NCBI RefSeq assembly: GCF_001421885.1
Contig: NZ_LMLH01000023.1
Location: 54,407-118,406, forward strand
Reading direction: 5' to 3'
Origin: Pseudomonas sp. Leaf48
GTDB taxonomy: Bacteria > Pseudomonadota > Gammaproteobacteria > Pseudomonadales > Pseudomonadaceae
DNA length: 64,000 bases
Shown piece by piece: positions 8,886 to 18,406 of this stretch (the stretch's first letter is position 1; every line of letters starts with the position of its first letter). Under the pieces are notes generated by a model. It was given only the letters and a program-made list of their open reading frames with translations, ran no database searches and was not told the DNA's origin. Both the position numbers and the translations under genes were made by a program.

Positions 8886-9411
8886 ACAAGTACAAGCCGC
8901 TTTACCCCCGCCAACAACGCCCCCACAGCCCTGCGGCTGGACCGATTCAGCAACTGAACTGGTTTTTGCTCTCAATCTGTAGCTTCTAATCAGCCATTAA
9001 GCCCTGATAATTGAATGATTACTTTCATCTCAAGGAACGAGTCATGTCTGTTTGTCAGGCTGATGCTTATCAATTTGCATTATGGGTGCATGTTTCAGAA
9101 GTAGTGCGTTGTTACGTAATAACCGCAAAGACAACCACGGCTTCTTTCTTTATTTCATGTGCTAAATGTCTGTGGGACGCTGTCGGACATTTCCTAGGAC
9201 CTTCAATAAAACCGCTGCAGGGCCTGTCCTTCTGGCACTTCGGGCTTTTACCGGAGGCTAAAGGGCGGGCGAACTTCGCACGTCTGGAATGATTGCCAGA
9301 AAATTCAAGTGTTAGCATTTGGTAATAATGTCCATGACCCAGACCGTACAGGCTCCGTTTGCCTGTCGCTGTTTGCGCGATATCGAATTCACGAGTACCA
9401 GGTAAATAAAG
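8886..9411. other. Intergenic gap without a supported gene
   Basis: About 525 bp between mexS and the next gene. It is less GC-rich than its surroundings between about 8960 and 9160. A 93-codon open frame at 9011-9292 has no recognisable protein features, and I do not call it. The region probably holds the promoter for the 490-aa protein gene. I could not single out a convincing -35/-10 pair. Confidence 0.6.
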
Positions 9412-10884
9412 ATGAGCAGCATTCATGATCAAGCGATGAACTACGTCTACCAACAAGTGTTGCAACGATTGCTGGGTTTTTTCTCCCGAGCCGAACGTAC
9501 GGCATTGCAATTGTTGATACAGCGTCTGGGGGTAGCGGCGGGGGGCATGCGGCACATCGGCGACTTCAAGGTACTGGCGATTCAGACGGGGTCCCGAGAC
9601 AGTTGCTACAGACTGGCGTTGCTGCGCGCCGCGCAACTGGCTATCGCCACCCGGTCGCCAGCAACGTTCAAGTTGCGCATCGCTTCCTTGCGCTTGAATG
9701 GAGTGACCCCGGCGACGGTGGACAACATGCATCGCACCCACAGCGCACTGTTTGTCTATGACGACCCGCGAGTGGAGCTGCTGATGGTGGATGACCGAGA
9801 GGTTTTACCTTTCTGTCACCTGACCCCCATGTCTGATGCCGGACGCGAATCCAATCGCTTGAATCTGCTGTTGGTCGGGCATCGCCGGGCCTGGGACGAG
9901 CCGCTCGATCTGTGGGATGGGGGGTATCTGGCCACAGCCGAGTTCTACGGGCAGATCTCGCGATGGGAGGGCGGTGTCGACGCCTTGATCAGTGGCGATA
10001 CACCACGTCAGCAGAAGTATTTTATCGAGGGCCTCAGACGTGCTGCCGCCAGGGCCGGGATTACCACGTCTGAACCTGGCGCAGCCGACTACGAAGGCTT
10101 GTTCACGCTGCTCGATGAGCTGGGCAGTGACTGTTTTCAGGCTTTCTACGGCGAGCAAGGCCAGGCGATGTGGCGACCGGGTGATAAGTTTGAAATGTGT
10201 CGTCGCACGACTTGCGTTGATATTCACGACATCCTGGTCAGCAACCTGGAAGAACGCTGGCCGCTGATGACAGAGTTTCTTGGCTGTCAGGTCGACGAAC
10301 TGGAGGCACAACTGCGTGACAGCGAGCACGTTAGCCTGGCGATTTCGGTGCACCTGCATGGGTTGCACGCGCAATACGTTCAAGGCCGCAGTTATGCGCT
10401 CGGGGTCGCCGAGTATCTGCAACGCGTCCTGGTGATGATTCGCCGCAAGCGGCTACCGGAGCGTTTGTGCCAGCAGGCCATGGCGGCATTTGGCAGCCCG
10501 GTGCAGTTGGCTGAGCAGCGCGGGCGGATCGCCGCGCAGGTACAGCTGAACTTTGGCCTGAGTGAGGCGCAGCTGGTGTGCCTGCTATTTTCACCTTTTG
10601 CCAACAACGCTGCGGGACTTGAGCGTTTTCTGCGTCAATGCCATCCGGGCATGCTGGTGGCCATGCCTGATCTGCATCGGGCCCTGCAGGGGGAACCGGT
10701 CGCCGAACAGATCACGCAATGGATGGTCGATGTCAGCGGTTTACCCCTCAGTTTGATTGCCAGTCTTTATCGCATGGGGCCGGTGTTTCGGCTGGCGGAC
10801 GCTGTGCAGAGCACCAAGGGCTCGGGTCATGCCGATGATGCTGCTGGTGCCGCAGTGGTGGATGAATGGTCAGCGGGTCATTGA
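9412..10884 (+). CDS. Unrecognised 490-aa cytoplasmic protein
   Basis: I do not recognise a family. The frame is long, GC3-biased like true genes here, and starts MSSIHDQAMNYVYQQ. An AGG 9 bp upstream is the only ribosome-site candidate; the ATG at 9436 is an alternative start. There is no signal peptide and no obvious membrane helix. The N-terminal 60 residues look helical (VLQRLLGFFSRAERTALQLL), the middle has an acidic, aromatic-rich part, and a second helical part reads VSLAISVHLHGLHAQYVQ near residues 305-322. It lies 40 bp upstream of a MocR-type regulator on the same strand, so the two are probably co-transcribed and may share a pathway. No function is proposed. Confidence 0.75.
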   Translation: MSSIHDQAMNYVYQQVLQRLLGFFSRAERTALQLLIQRLGVAAGGMRHIGDFKVLAIQTGSRDSCYRLALLRAAQLAIATRSPATFKLRIASLRLNGVTPATVDNMHRTHSALFVYDDPRVELLMVDDREVLPFCHLTPMSDAGRESNRLNLLLVGHRRAWDEPLDLWDGGYLATAEFYGQISRWEGGVDALISGDTPRQQKYFIEGLRRAAARAGITTSEPGAADYEGLFTLLDELGSDCFQAFYGEQGQAMWRPGDKFEMCRRTTCVDIHDILVSNLEERWPLMTEFLGCQVDELEAQLRDSEHVSLAISVHLHGLHAQYVQGRSYALGVAEYLQRVLVMIRRKRLPERLCQQAMAAFGSPVQLAEQRGRIAAQVQLNFGLSEAQLVCLLFSPFANNAAGLERFLRQCHPGMLVAMPDLHRALQGEPVAEQITQWMVDVSGLPLSLIASLYRMGPVFRLADAVQSTKGSGHADDAAGAAVVDEWSAGH

Positions 10885-10924
10885 GCGTGCGTCGACTGAC
10901 TGATTTTGTGTTCGGCCTGCGCCC

Positions 10925-12325
10925 ATGAAAAACCTGAGAGAAACCGATTTTGCCTATCAGGCGGTGTACCGATACCTGACCAGTCTGATCAACGAATCGG
11001 TGGGCGACTCTGGCGCGCGTTTGCCGTCGCTGCGCAGCCTGGCGGATCGCCTGAATGTGTCGATTTCGACCATTCAATATGCCTATTCATTGCTGGAGAA
11101 AGAAGGGCGCGTCTATTCGGTGGCAAAATCCGGTTATTACGCATTGCCGGTGTCGTCGATCAACCTGCTGCACAGCGGCAACGATCTGCTCGAAACCGTT
11201 TATGTCAGTACCAGGCGTCCGGGCATGCTGGTTTTGAGCGCCGATGAGCCGGCGTTGTTACAGCCGCTCGATAGCCCCTTGCTGCTCATGGAAAGAGAGT
11301 TGCTGCGCCAATACCCGCGCCACCCGCAGCCCTGCGCACAACCTTGTGGCGAGCTGGAGCTGCGTACGGCGCTGGCCGCGCGCTATACCACTTCGCCGGT
11401 GCGCTGCTGGCACGCCGATAATGTCTATATCGGCGCAGACCTTCGCGGCGTTCTGGAAATACTGATCACAGTGCTCAGTCTCAAGGATGCCACCGTGGTG
11501 GTCGAATCCCCGTGCGACTGGACCATACTGCGTTTGTTTCAGGCGTCTTGCGTGCGGGTGATCGAGCTGCCATTGCAGACTGATGGCAGCCTGGATCCCG
11601 ATCGACTCAAGGAGCTGCTGGACACTGAACCTGTGCGGCTGGTGATGGTTTCGTCGGGGTTGAACATGCCCCATGGCAGCCTGGCGCCGGACGCTAACCG
11701 TCGGGCCATCGCTCGCTTGCTGGAGCGCTACGACAGCTGGGTACTGGAGAATGACTGTCACGGCGAACTTGGCTTCGAAGCCGACACCATGCGCTTTCGC
11801 GATCTGCTGGCGCCCGAGCGATTGATGGTATTTTCCACCTTCGAAAAATTCATCGGCCCGGAAGCGCCCTACGGCTATCTGCTTTCGCGGCATTTGAACA
11901 CCGAGTTGCAGCGACATTTTCTCTTGCGCTCATTCCGCTTGTCACCGATTCGCCAGAAAGCCATTGCACGTCTGTACAGCAACGGACGTATCGATCAGCA
12001 TCTGCTGGTGTTGCGGCGCCTGCTCAAGGAGCGCAAGGGGCACATGATCCAGTTATTGCACGAGCGCCTGGGCGACGCCCTGCAATTGGTCGAGCCTCAG
12101 GGTGGCGCGACGATCTGGGCGCACTCGCTGCGCAAGGTGAACCTGCGCCGGGTGTTCCAGCGTCTGGTCGCTCATCAAGTGGTGATAGCGCCCGGTGAAC
12201 TGTTCAGTCTGCAGGGTTTGTACACCCAGCATTTGCGCTTGAGTCATACCTTTGGCGGCGATCACGACCTCGCTACGGCCTTGGGTTTACTGGGGGATGC
12301 GCTACGCCTGGAATCAATCGACTGA
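10925..12325 (+). CDS. MocR-type GntR/aminotransferase-like transcriptional regulator
   Basis: PLP-dependent regulator of the MocR/GabR/PdxR family: an N-terminal winged helix joined to a fold-type-I aminotransferase domain used as a sensor. The product is 466 aa, the usual length. The winged helix covers about residues 10-75 (RLPSLRSLADRLNVSISTIQYAYSLLEKEGRV). The candidate PLP lysine is in STFEKFIGPEAPYGY, about residue 303, although the residue before it is Glu instead of the more common Ser. The aspartate for the pyridine nitrogen is likely in VLENDCHGELGF. No aminotransferase function is inferred. The likely target is its own upstream partner or pgm downstream, but nothing in the sequence fixes this. 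Confidence 0.85.
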   Translation: MKNLRETDFAYQAVYRYLTSLINESVGDSGARLPSLRSLADRLNVSISTIQYAYSLLEKEGRVYSVAKSGYYALPVSSINLLHSGNDLLETVYVSTRRPGMLVLSADEPALLQPLDSPLLLMERELLRQYPRHPQPCAQPCGELELRTALAARYTTSPVRCWHADNVYIGADLRGVLEILITVLSLKDATVVVESPCDWTILRLFQASCVRVIELPLQTDGSLDPDRLKELLDTEPVRLVMVSSGLNMPHGSLAPDANRRAIARLLERYDSWVLENDCHGELGFEADTMRFRDLLAPERLMVFSTFEKFIGPEAPYGYLLSRHLNTELQRHFLLRSFRLSPIRQKAIARLYSNGRIDQHLLVLRRLLKERKGHMIQLLHERLGDALQLVEPQGGATIWAHSLRKVNLRRVFQRLVAHQVVIAPGELFSLQGLYTQHLRLSHTFGGDHDLATALGLLGDALRLESID

Positions 12326-12436
12326 GCACAACGTTAAAAAACTTCTGCCAAAGCCTGAATCGATCCCGTCGCGTTGCGGTCAAACTGCCAGTAAACTGCG
12401 ACCTATTATCGAGCCACTCTTTTCCAGAGGTTTTGC

Positions 12437-14083
12437 ATGACACTCAGTCCTTTTGCGGGCAAACCGGCACCGGCAGAATTGTTGGTCGACATCCCGCGAC
12501 TGGTTACGGCCTATTACACCGGCCAGCCTGATGCGGCCATTTCGACCCAGCGCGTGGCTTTCGGCACGTCCGGGCATCGAGGCAGCTCGTTCGACTTGAG
12601 TTTCAACGAATGGCACGTCCTGGCGATCAGCCAGGCAATCTGCCTGTATCGCCAGGCACAGGGCATCGATGGGCCGCTGTTCGTCGGCATTGACACCCAT
12701 GCACTGTCCACTCCAGCCGGGGCCAGTGCCCTCGAAGTGCTGGCGGCCAACGGTGTGACCGTGATGATTGCCGAAGGCGACGAGTACACCCCGACGCCGG
12801 CCGTTTCCCACGCAATCCTCTGCTACAACCGTGGGCGCACCTCGGGCCTGGCGGACGGCATTGTCATCACGCCGTCGCACAACCCGCCGCAAAGCGGTGG
12901 CTACAAGTACAACCCAACCAACGGCGGCCCGGCCGACACCCACATCACCAAGTGGATCGAAGCCAAGGCCAACGAGCTGCTAAGCAACAAGCTCGCCGGG
13001 GTCAAACGCATCAGCTACGAGCAGGCGCTCAAGGCCGGCACCACCCATCGTCACGACTACCTCAATACCTACGTCGCCGACCTGATCAACGTGATCGACT
13101 TCGACGCGATCCGCGATGCCAAGCTTCGCCTGGGCGTCGACCCGCTGGGTGGAGCAGGGGTGCGCTACTGGTCGGCGATTGCCGAGCACTACCGCCTGGA
13201 CCTGGACGTGGTGAACAAGGAGGTCGATTCGACGTTCCGCTTCATGACGGTCGACTGGGACGGGCAGATTCGCATGGACCCATCCTCCAGTCACGCCATG
13301 CAAGGCCTGATCGGTCTGAAAGAGCGTTACGACGTGGCCTTTGCCTGTGATCCGGATCACGACCGCCATGGCATCGTGACCCCGTCCGGTGGTTTGCTGG
13401 CACCGAACAACTACCTGGCGGTGTCTATCGACTACCTGTTCCAGAACCGTCCGCAATGGCGCGCCGATGCGGCGGTAGGTAAAACCGTGGTCAGCAGCGG
13501 CTTGATCGATCGCGTGGCAAAACGCCTGGGACGTCGCCTGTATGAAGTGCCGGTCGGTTTCAAATGGTTTGCCGATGGCCTGTTCGACGGATCGCTGGGC
13601 TTTGGCGGTGAAGAAAGCGCCGGGGCATCGTTCCTGCGCAAGGACGGCGGCGTCTGGAGCACCGACAAGGACGGACTGATCCCGGCACTGCTGGCGGCTG
13701 AAATGACGGCCCGCACCGGCCGTGACCCGAGCCAGGCCTACCGTGCCCTGACCGACGAACTGGGCGAGCCGTTCTCGGTGCGCGTGGATGCCAAGGCCAA
13801 CCCGGAGCAAAAGGCCCTGCTGAGCAAACTGTCACCGCAGCAGGTCACCTCGACCGAGCTGGCGGGCGAAGCAATTCAGAGCATCCTCAGTCACGCTCCG
13901 GGCAACGACCAGGCCATCGGCGGCTTGAAGGTCATGACCGAAAACGGCTGGTTCGCGGCGCGGCCGTCGGGCACTGAAGACATCTACAAGATCTACGCCG
14001 AAAGTTTTGTCAGCGACGACCACCTCAAGCAACTGGTGGCCGAGGCGCAGACCCTGGTGGATGGCGCGATTAGCGCGAAATAA
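12437..14083 (+). CDS. pgm: Alpha-D-glucose phosphoglucomutase
   Basis: Interconverts glucose-1-phosphate and glucose-6-phosphate in the cytoplasm, feeding glycogen, trehalose and surface-polysaccharide synthesis. The product is 548 aa, normal for bacterial Pgm of the long, glucose-specific type. The phosphoserine loop TPSHNPP lies near residues 144-150, the metal-binding loop DPDHDRHG near 303-310, the sugar-recognition GEESAG near 391-396 and the phosphate-binding [15 protein letters not shown] near the C-terminus. A GAGG about 10 bp before the ATG serves as ribosome site. It is not obviously in an operon with the MocR gene (111-bp gap). The giant glucan synthase at 54029-62683 is a possible consumer of its glucose-1-phosphate via UDP-glucose. 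Confidence 0.95.
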   Translation: MTLSPFAGKPAPAELLVDIPRLVTAYYTGQPDAAISTQRVAFGTSGHRGSSFDLSFNEWHVLAISQAICLYRQAQGIDGPLFVGIDTHALSTPAGASALEVLAANGVTVMIAEGDEYTPTPAVSHAILCYNRGRTSGLADGIVITPSHNPPQSGGYKYNPTNGGPADTHITKWIEAKANELLSNKLAGVKRISYEQALKAGTTHRHDYLNTYVADLINVIDFDAIRDAKLRLGVDPLGGAGVRYWSAIAEHYRLDLDVVNKEVDSTFRFMTVDWDGQIRMDPSSSHAMQGLIGLKERYDVAFACDPDHDRHGIVTPSGGLLAPNNYLAVSIDYLFQNRPQWRADAAVGKTVVSSGLIDRVAKRLGRRLYEVPVGFKWFADGLFDGSLGFGGEESAGASFLRKDGGVWSTDKDGLIPALLAAEMTARTGRDPSQAYRALTDELGEPFSVRVDAKANPEQKALLSKLSPQQVTSTELAGEAIQSILSHAPGNDQAIGGLKVMTENGWFAARPSGTEDIYKIYAESFVSDDHLKQLVAEAQTLVDGAISAK

Positions 14084-14112
14084 TCGATGTTACTGTGACG
14101 AAGCAGCGTTCT

Positions 14113-14275
14113 TGTGGCGAGCCGGCGTCCCTGTGGCGAGGGGGCTTGCCCCCGATGGGCTGCGCAGCCGCCCTAAAAACAGATCGCACGGTTTATCTGT
14201 AAGGCCCGGGTGGTTGTAATGGGGGTGGCTTCGCCACCCAACGGGGGCAAGCCCCCTCGCCACAAAAGCCCTTCG
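14113..14275. repeat. REP cluster after pgm
   Basis: A forward REP (TGTGGCGAGGGGGCTTGCCCCCGA, about 14131-14154) and a reverse copy (CGGGGGCAAGCCCCCTCGCCACA, about 14241-14263) flank about 85 bp, forming an inverted pair of the same type as at 1-330. A degenerate half-copy (TTGTGGCGAG) sits at 14112. It contains no gene. Confidence 0.8.
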
Positions 14276-14292
14276 CCACGACACAATTGAAC

Positions 14293-14331
14293 AAAAAAAA
14301 GGGGCGACCATATCGGTCGCCCCATTTTTTT
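14293..14331. terminator. Bidirectional terminator between pgm and pirin gene
   Basis: Perfect 9-bp stem GGGGCGACC (14301-14309) with GGTCGCCCC (14315-14323), loop ATATC, eight A's before and seven T's after. It can stop transcription from pgm (plus) and from the convergent pirin gene (minus). Confidence 0.92.
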
Positions 14332-14348
14332 GCCAAGGGTTCAGTGAA

Positions 14349-15044
14349 TCAAGCCAGATCCACCAACACAATCTCGCTGTCCTCGATGGCCGTCACCCGC
14401 AACACCTGCTCTTCGGCCACGGCAACGCCGTCTCGAGCTTGTGCGCGCAAGCCATTGACTTCAATAACTCCCGTCGCCGGAACCAGATAAGCACGACGGC
14501 CATTGTCCAGTCGGTACTCCGCAGACTCGCCAGCCTTGAGGTTGGCGGCCACCAGCCTGGCGTCGGCGCGGATCCGCAGGCTCTGGTCGTCGCCGTCCTT
14601 GCCGCTGGCCAGGGTCACGAAACCTTCACGCTCGCCCTTTGGAAACGGCTTGGCGCCCCATGACGGTGCCAGGCCGGATTCATTGGGAATGATCCAGATC
14701 TGGAAAATCCGCGTCTCGGTCGCCTCCAGGTTGTACTCGCTGTGGGCGATCCCGGTGCCGGCGCTCATGACCTGGACATCACCCGCTTCGGTACGCCCCT
14801 TGTTACCCAGATTGTCCTGGTGGGTGATCGCACCTTCACGCACGTAAGTGATGATTTCCATGTCCCGGTGCGGATGCTGTGGAAAGCCGGTGCCCGGGGC
14901 TATCACGTCGTCGTTCCATACCCGCAGGTTGCCCCAGTTCATGCGCTTGGGATCGTAGTACTCGGCGAACGAAAAATGGTGATGGGCATCCAGCCAGCCG
15001 TGGTGGGCGCCACCGAGGGAGTTGAAAGGTCTGAGTTCAAGCAT
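14349..15044 (-). CDS. Pirin-family bicupin (YhhW-like quercetinase type)
   Basis: Bicupin metalloprotein of the pirin family. E. coli YhhW has quercetin 2,3-dioxygenase activity, but physiological roles vary. The product is 231 aa from the ATG at 15044, chosen because AGGAGA lies 7 bp upstream; a longer open frame into the promoter has no such site. The metal-binding motif appears as GFPQHPHRDMEIITYV (residues about 53-68) with a later His in GTGIAHSEYN and Glu. The N-terminus MLELRPFNSLGGAHHGWLDA is typical of short pirins. It is a single gene divergent from the helicase gene, with a LysR-type dyad upstream at 15170-15186. Confidence 0.9.
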   Translation of the reverse strand: MLELRPFNSLGGAHHGWLDAHHHFSFAEYYDPKRMNWGNLRVWNDDVIAPGTGFPQHPHRDMEIITYVREGAITHQDNLGNKGRTEAGDVQVMSAGTGIAHSEYNLEATETRIFQIWIIPNESGLAPSWGAKPFPKGEREGFVTLASGKDGDDQSLRIRADARLVAANLKAGESAEYRLDNGRRAYLVPATGVIEVNGLRAQARDGVAVAEEQVLRVTAIEDSEIVLVDLA

Positions 15045-15169
15045 GATCGTCTCCTGAAAAGGTTCGTCATGGGGCGCAGCGCCTAAGCCACGAAGCGAGA
15101 CCGGTGGTTGATGCTGGCCATAATCCATCAGGTAACAATCGATAAAAAGCGTAAAAATTGCAGTATTCC

Positions 15170-15186
15170 TATCGAAACTATTGATA
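15170..15186 (-). promoter_or_regulatory. LysR-type dyad upstream of the pirin gene
   Basis: TATC-N9-GATA inverted repeat in an AT-rich stretch about 125 bp upstream of the pirin start. The surrounding bases 15125-15190 contain further ATCGAT/TATCGA-like half-sites. Operators of LysR regulators often look like this. No LysR gene is adjacent. Confidence 0.3.
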
Positions 15187-15323
15187 TGAATGAGGTTCGA
15201 AACTTTCTCGTGCAACCTTCAAATCAGCGTATAAGCCAATGAGTCATAAGCATTTCACTAGAACTCCACGGCAAATGCAGACACCATAGCCCTCAACAGC
15301 CTCACACCCTGGAGACAGTCCGC

Positions 15324-17798
15324 GTGCCGCAACACACCCCCGATCTTCCTCCTGAACTTCGTCCCCTGGCCGAGATGCCGCTGGTCAAGCGCCTGCTGGC
15401 ACGGTTCTTCGGCTACAGCCTGACCCGTCTGCATGCACAACACCGTGCATCCTGGTTGCATGGCCAGGCTGATGGATTTCGCAGCGGGCACAGTGCCGGC
15501 GTCGATTACGGCTTCAAGGAAGGCAAGGCAGAAGGGCTGGAGGAAGGCCGGCAAGTCCTGCTCATACGGGATACGCGCTGCACCGAACACCGGCCACCCA
15601 ATGTCGACGAGATGTTGTTTGACGATTGGCGCTTGCCCTTGAGCGCTGAACTGAAAAAACGCATGAAGGCCGATGTTGCCCGACTGCTGCCGGCCCATGC
15701 CCAGCCCAGCGCCGCCCAGTGGAAAATGATCTTCAGCGATACGCCGTCCACGTCGGTCATCGCAGGGGCCGGGGCAGGGAAGTCGACGACCCTGGTGTTG
15801 CGCATTCTGTTGCTGAGCCATTACCTGGGATTCGAACTCGACTCAATGACGGTGGTGACGTTCACCCGCGAGTCGCGCAAGGACTTCATCAACAAACTGA
15901 TCGAACTCTTTGCGCTCTGGGGCCGGGCGATCAGCCTCAAGCAAGCGCGGGATCTGGTGCGCACCTTCCACTCGCGGATTCTGCCGATGGTTCGCAGCTT
16001 GCCCGGTTTCGAGCGCCTGCAGGCTTTCGAGAACCTCAGCCATCGGGCGCAGAGTGGCGATGACGAGGTCGACAGCAATCCGTTCGACTTGCGCATCAAC
16101 GACGCCCAGCGCCAGCAGCTCAACGCCTGTTATCACCGCCTGCATAGCAGCGATGAGCGCTTTCGCGAGCTGATCAGGCCACTGTCCCGCCATGCCTTGC
16201 AGCTCAAGGAGCTGGAGCGCGACCACCCGGACGTGCAAAAACGTGTGGCGGTCACCGAACTCGCCGCCAAACGCGATGAAGAACTCTGTGACACCCTCGA
16301 AGACCTGTGGTTTCGCGCCGGCGCCTGGCCGATCAAGGGTATTGAGCCCAGTCGGCAGGCGTTCGACATCAACGGCGCGAAGTTTCATAGCCACGGCTAC
16401 ATTCCGTCCCTGGACGCCTGGGTGGTATTGGGCTTTGATCCGCGGGAAAATCCGCAGCTGAGCCGCCCGAATGCCAAGTTGAGCGTGCGCGCGGAGTGGG
16501 CTGTAAAGCGCACACTGTTTCAAGCTTTTTGTCGTAAGCCATTGATTTGGTTAGATAGTTACGAATCATCCAAGCGGGTGCTGGCCTCTCTGGCTGGTGA
16601 TGCCAGCGCCGGGCCGGGCTTCGATTACAAGGTCAAGGGTGAGCTGGCCAGCGCGCCGCTGCTGGACTGTTTCGTCGCCGCCGCCGGGTTTATCGAAAAC
16701 CTCGGCCTGGACGTGCCCGCTGCTGTCGGCCAGATGAGTTTCGCCAAGGATGACCCGGACCGGTACTTCTTTGAGGCCCTGGGCCTGTACTGGCGTGCGC
16801 TGGAAGATCATCTGCTCGATCAGAAACCGCCGGTGATGACCTACAACCGCATGTTCGCCTTGTTCAGTGAGCATTCGCCGGAAAACCTCAAATTGCTCGG
16901 CGATGATCTGCTACGGCCCTTGTCACACTTGATGATCGACGAATTTCAGGACGTTTCGCCGCAAATTGTCTCCTGGATTCGCGCCAGCCTGACGGAAATC
17001 CGCAGTCGTGGGCCGGCCATGCACGTCGGGCGCGGTGCCCAGCGCTCTTCGTTGCTCTGTGTGGGGGATGACTGGCAGTCCATTTACGGCTGGCGCGGCA
17101 GTTCACCGACGTACTTCATGGAGTTCAACAAGGAATTCCCGTCGCCGGGCACTACCAGAGTCATGCTCAGTGATAACTATCGCAGTCACCAGCACATCAT
17201 CGACGCCGCCGAGCATATCGTACGGGCGGCGCCGGCGATTGCGGGCAAGAAGGCCAAGGCGAGCGGTGAGCCCAGGGCGCTGTTGCCGGTAAACGTGCTT
17301 GATCGTGATGATCAAGGCATGGCCACGCAATTGATGGAGCATTACAGAAAGGGCGATACAATCTTGATGCTTTATCGAAAAAGTAGCGATAAGTCATTGA
17401 TAGAACAGCATATTCAGTCGGTAATTAATGTTGATTCTAGCTTGCCCTATGATTCCCGGCGACTGAAGCAACTGACCTACCACAGCGCCAAGGGCTTGCA
17501 GGCTGACGCGGTGTTTCTGCTTGGGGATTGCCAGCACCTGACCAGTTCACCCTACAAGAACCAGGTCTACCGGATGGCGGGCCTGGGCAAGGCTGGAGAC
17601 AGCGAACCGTATGACAGCGCGCAAAAGGACGAGATCCTGCGCCTGGCCTACGTGGGTATCACCCGAGCTGTGAGCCATTGCTATTGGTACGTCGATGGGC
17701 AAGACACCCAGGCGGCGAATATGCCCAAGGCTTCCGACCGGATCGGCAAGGGCAAGGCGTTTTTTGCCGATCACCGTAAAGGCAAGACACCGGCGTGA
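15324..17798 (+). CDS. UvrD/Rep-like superfamily 1 DNA helicase with GX3-repeat N-terminus
   Basis: ATP-dependent DNA translocase or helicase. The product is 824 aa from a GTG at 15324, preceded by GGAGA. Helicase motifs are complete: Walker A GAGAGKST near residues 149-156, Walker B LMIDEFQDVS near 536-545, motif III VGDDWQSIYGWRGSS near 579-593, motif IV LSDNYRSH, motif V TYHSAKGLQADAVFLLGD near 714, and motif VI LAYVGITRAVSHCYW near 773. Residues 47-75 carry glycine at every fourth position eight times in a row, an unusual feature for this family. The protein is longer than helicase IV (about 684 aa) and lacks a visible nuclease motif. Its job is probably DNA repair, but the pathway is unknown. 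It stands alone between divergent pirin and convergent DUF1652 genes. Confidence 0.85.
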   Translation: MPQHTPDLPPELRPLAEMPLVKRLLARFFGYSLTRLHAQHRASWLHGQADGFRSGHSAGVDYGFKEGKAEGLEEGRQVLLIRDTRCTEHRPPNVDEMLFDDWRLPLSAELKKRMKADVARLLPAHAQPSAAQWKMIFSDTPSTSVIAGAGAGKSTTLVLRILLLSHYLGFELDSMTVVTFTRESRKDFINKLIELFALWGRAISLKQARDLVRTFHSRILPMVRSLPGFERLQAFENLSHRAQSGDDEVDSNPFDLRINDAQRQQLNACYHRLHSSDERFRELIRPLSRHALQLKELERDHPDVQKRVAVTELAAKRDEELCDTLEDLWFRAGAWPIKGIEPSRQAFDINGAKFHSHGYIPSLDAWVVLGFDPRENPQLSRPNAKLSVRAEWAVKRTLFQAFCRKPLIWLDSYESSKRVLASLAGDASAGPGFDYKVKGELASAPLLDCFVAAAGFIENLGLDVPAAVGQMSFAKDDPDRYFFEALGLYWRALEDHLLDQKPPVMTYNRMFALFSEHSPENLKLLGDDLLRPLSHLMIDEFQDVSPQIVSWIRASLTEIRSRGPAMHVGRGAQRSSLLCVGDDWQSIYGWRGSSPTYFMEFNKEFPSPGTTRVMLSDNYRSHQHIIDAAEHIVRAAPAIAGKKAKASGEPRALLPVNVLDRDDQGMATQLMEHYRKGDTILMLYRKSSDKSLIEQHIQSVINVDSSLPYDSRRLKQLTYHSAKGLQADAVFLLGDCQHLTSSPYKNQVYRMAGLGKAGDSEPYDSAQKDEILRLAYVGITRAVSHCYWYVDGQDTQAANMPKASDRIGKGKAFFADHRKGKTPA

Positions 17799-17831
17799 TT
17801 CGGGTTGCCGTGCACTGAACAGCAGCCATGA

Positions 17832-17856
17832 AAAAGCCCACAAAACGTGGGCTTTT
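17832..17856. terminator. Bidirectional terminator after the UvrD-like helicase
   Basis: AAAAGCCCAC (17832-17841) pairs perfectly with GTGGGCTTTT (17847-17856) around AAAAC. The A/T ends provide a U-tract in both directions, serving the helicase gene (plus) and the convergent DUF1652 gene (minus). Confidence 0.92.
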
Positions 17857-17869
17857 CAATCCTCAGCCT

Positions 17870-18205
17870 TCAGGCATAACTCCTGAGGATCTGCGGTGGC
17901 ACGAACGCTTCCAGCTCATCCTCCACCGCTTCGATAATTCGTTCCACATCGGCGGCATTCATCACCGTTGCACAAGGAATTCCCGCAATGGCGATCATGG
18001 TCTCGCCTGTCACGCGGTCAAACAGACGGGCAATCATGCTGCCCGGTGCGTCCATGCTCGCCTCGAAACCCATGGGATGAAAATGCCAGCGCATCAGCTG
18101 GCAGGCGTTTGGAAAAGTGACCTTGCTAAATCCTTTATTCATATGTTGCCCGCCTTCATTAACGAGCGCTTCCTTTAGCTCATGGTAGGAGGGAAGAACC
18201 TTCAT
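17870..18205 (-). CDS. DUF1652-type small protein
   Basis: Small cytoplasmic protein resembling the Pseudomonas DUF1652 family: a pattern of Phe-Pro, Cys, hydrophobic core and a D-x-x-TG turn (ARLFDRVTGETMIAIAGIP), followed by an acidic C-terminal helix (VERIIEAVEDELEAF). Function is unknown. The product is 111 aa if translation starts at 18205; an internal ATG at 18142 would give about 90 aa, nearer the family's usual size. Neither start has a strong ribosome site. It is convergent with the helicase gene across a shared terminator. Confidence 0.7.
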   Translation of the reverse strand: MKVLPSYHELKEALVNEGGQHMNKGFSKVTFPNACQLMRWHFHPMGFEASMDAPGSMIARLFDRVTGETMIAIAGIPCATVMNAADVERIIEAVEDELEAFVPPQILRSYA

Positions 18206-18406
18206 TGGTTCGACCGGTGACAGTCTCTTAAAGTAGCATCGGTGTGTGAAAAGTAAGCGGATTTTTCAGGCCGTTTGGCGATTGATGCGAATCTTTTTGA
18301 TTCAGATCACAGGTTGCAGGGTGGATGGCAAAATGCCGGCGTCGGCTTAGTCGTTGAAGCGCTTGCAGAAGTTGGGCAAGCTCGGCTTTTTCGCGACGAG
18401 AACTTT

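Noticed and set aside
7790..8953. Minus-strand 387-codon frame opposite mexS
   Set aside because: Antisense shadow; mexS is clear and the frame crosses its control region.
9011..9292. 93-codon plus-strand frame before the 490-aa protein gene
   Set aside because: No ribosome site, no family resemblance, and composition unlike the true genes nearby.
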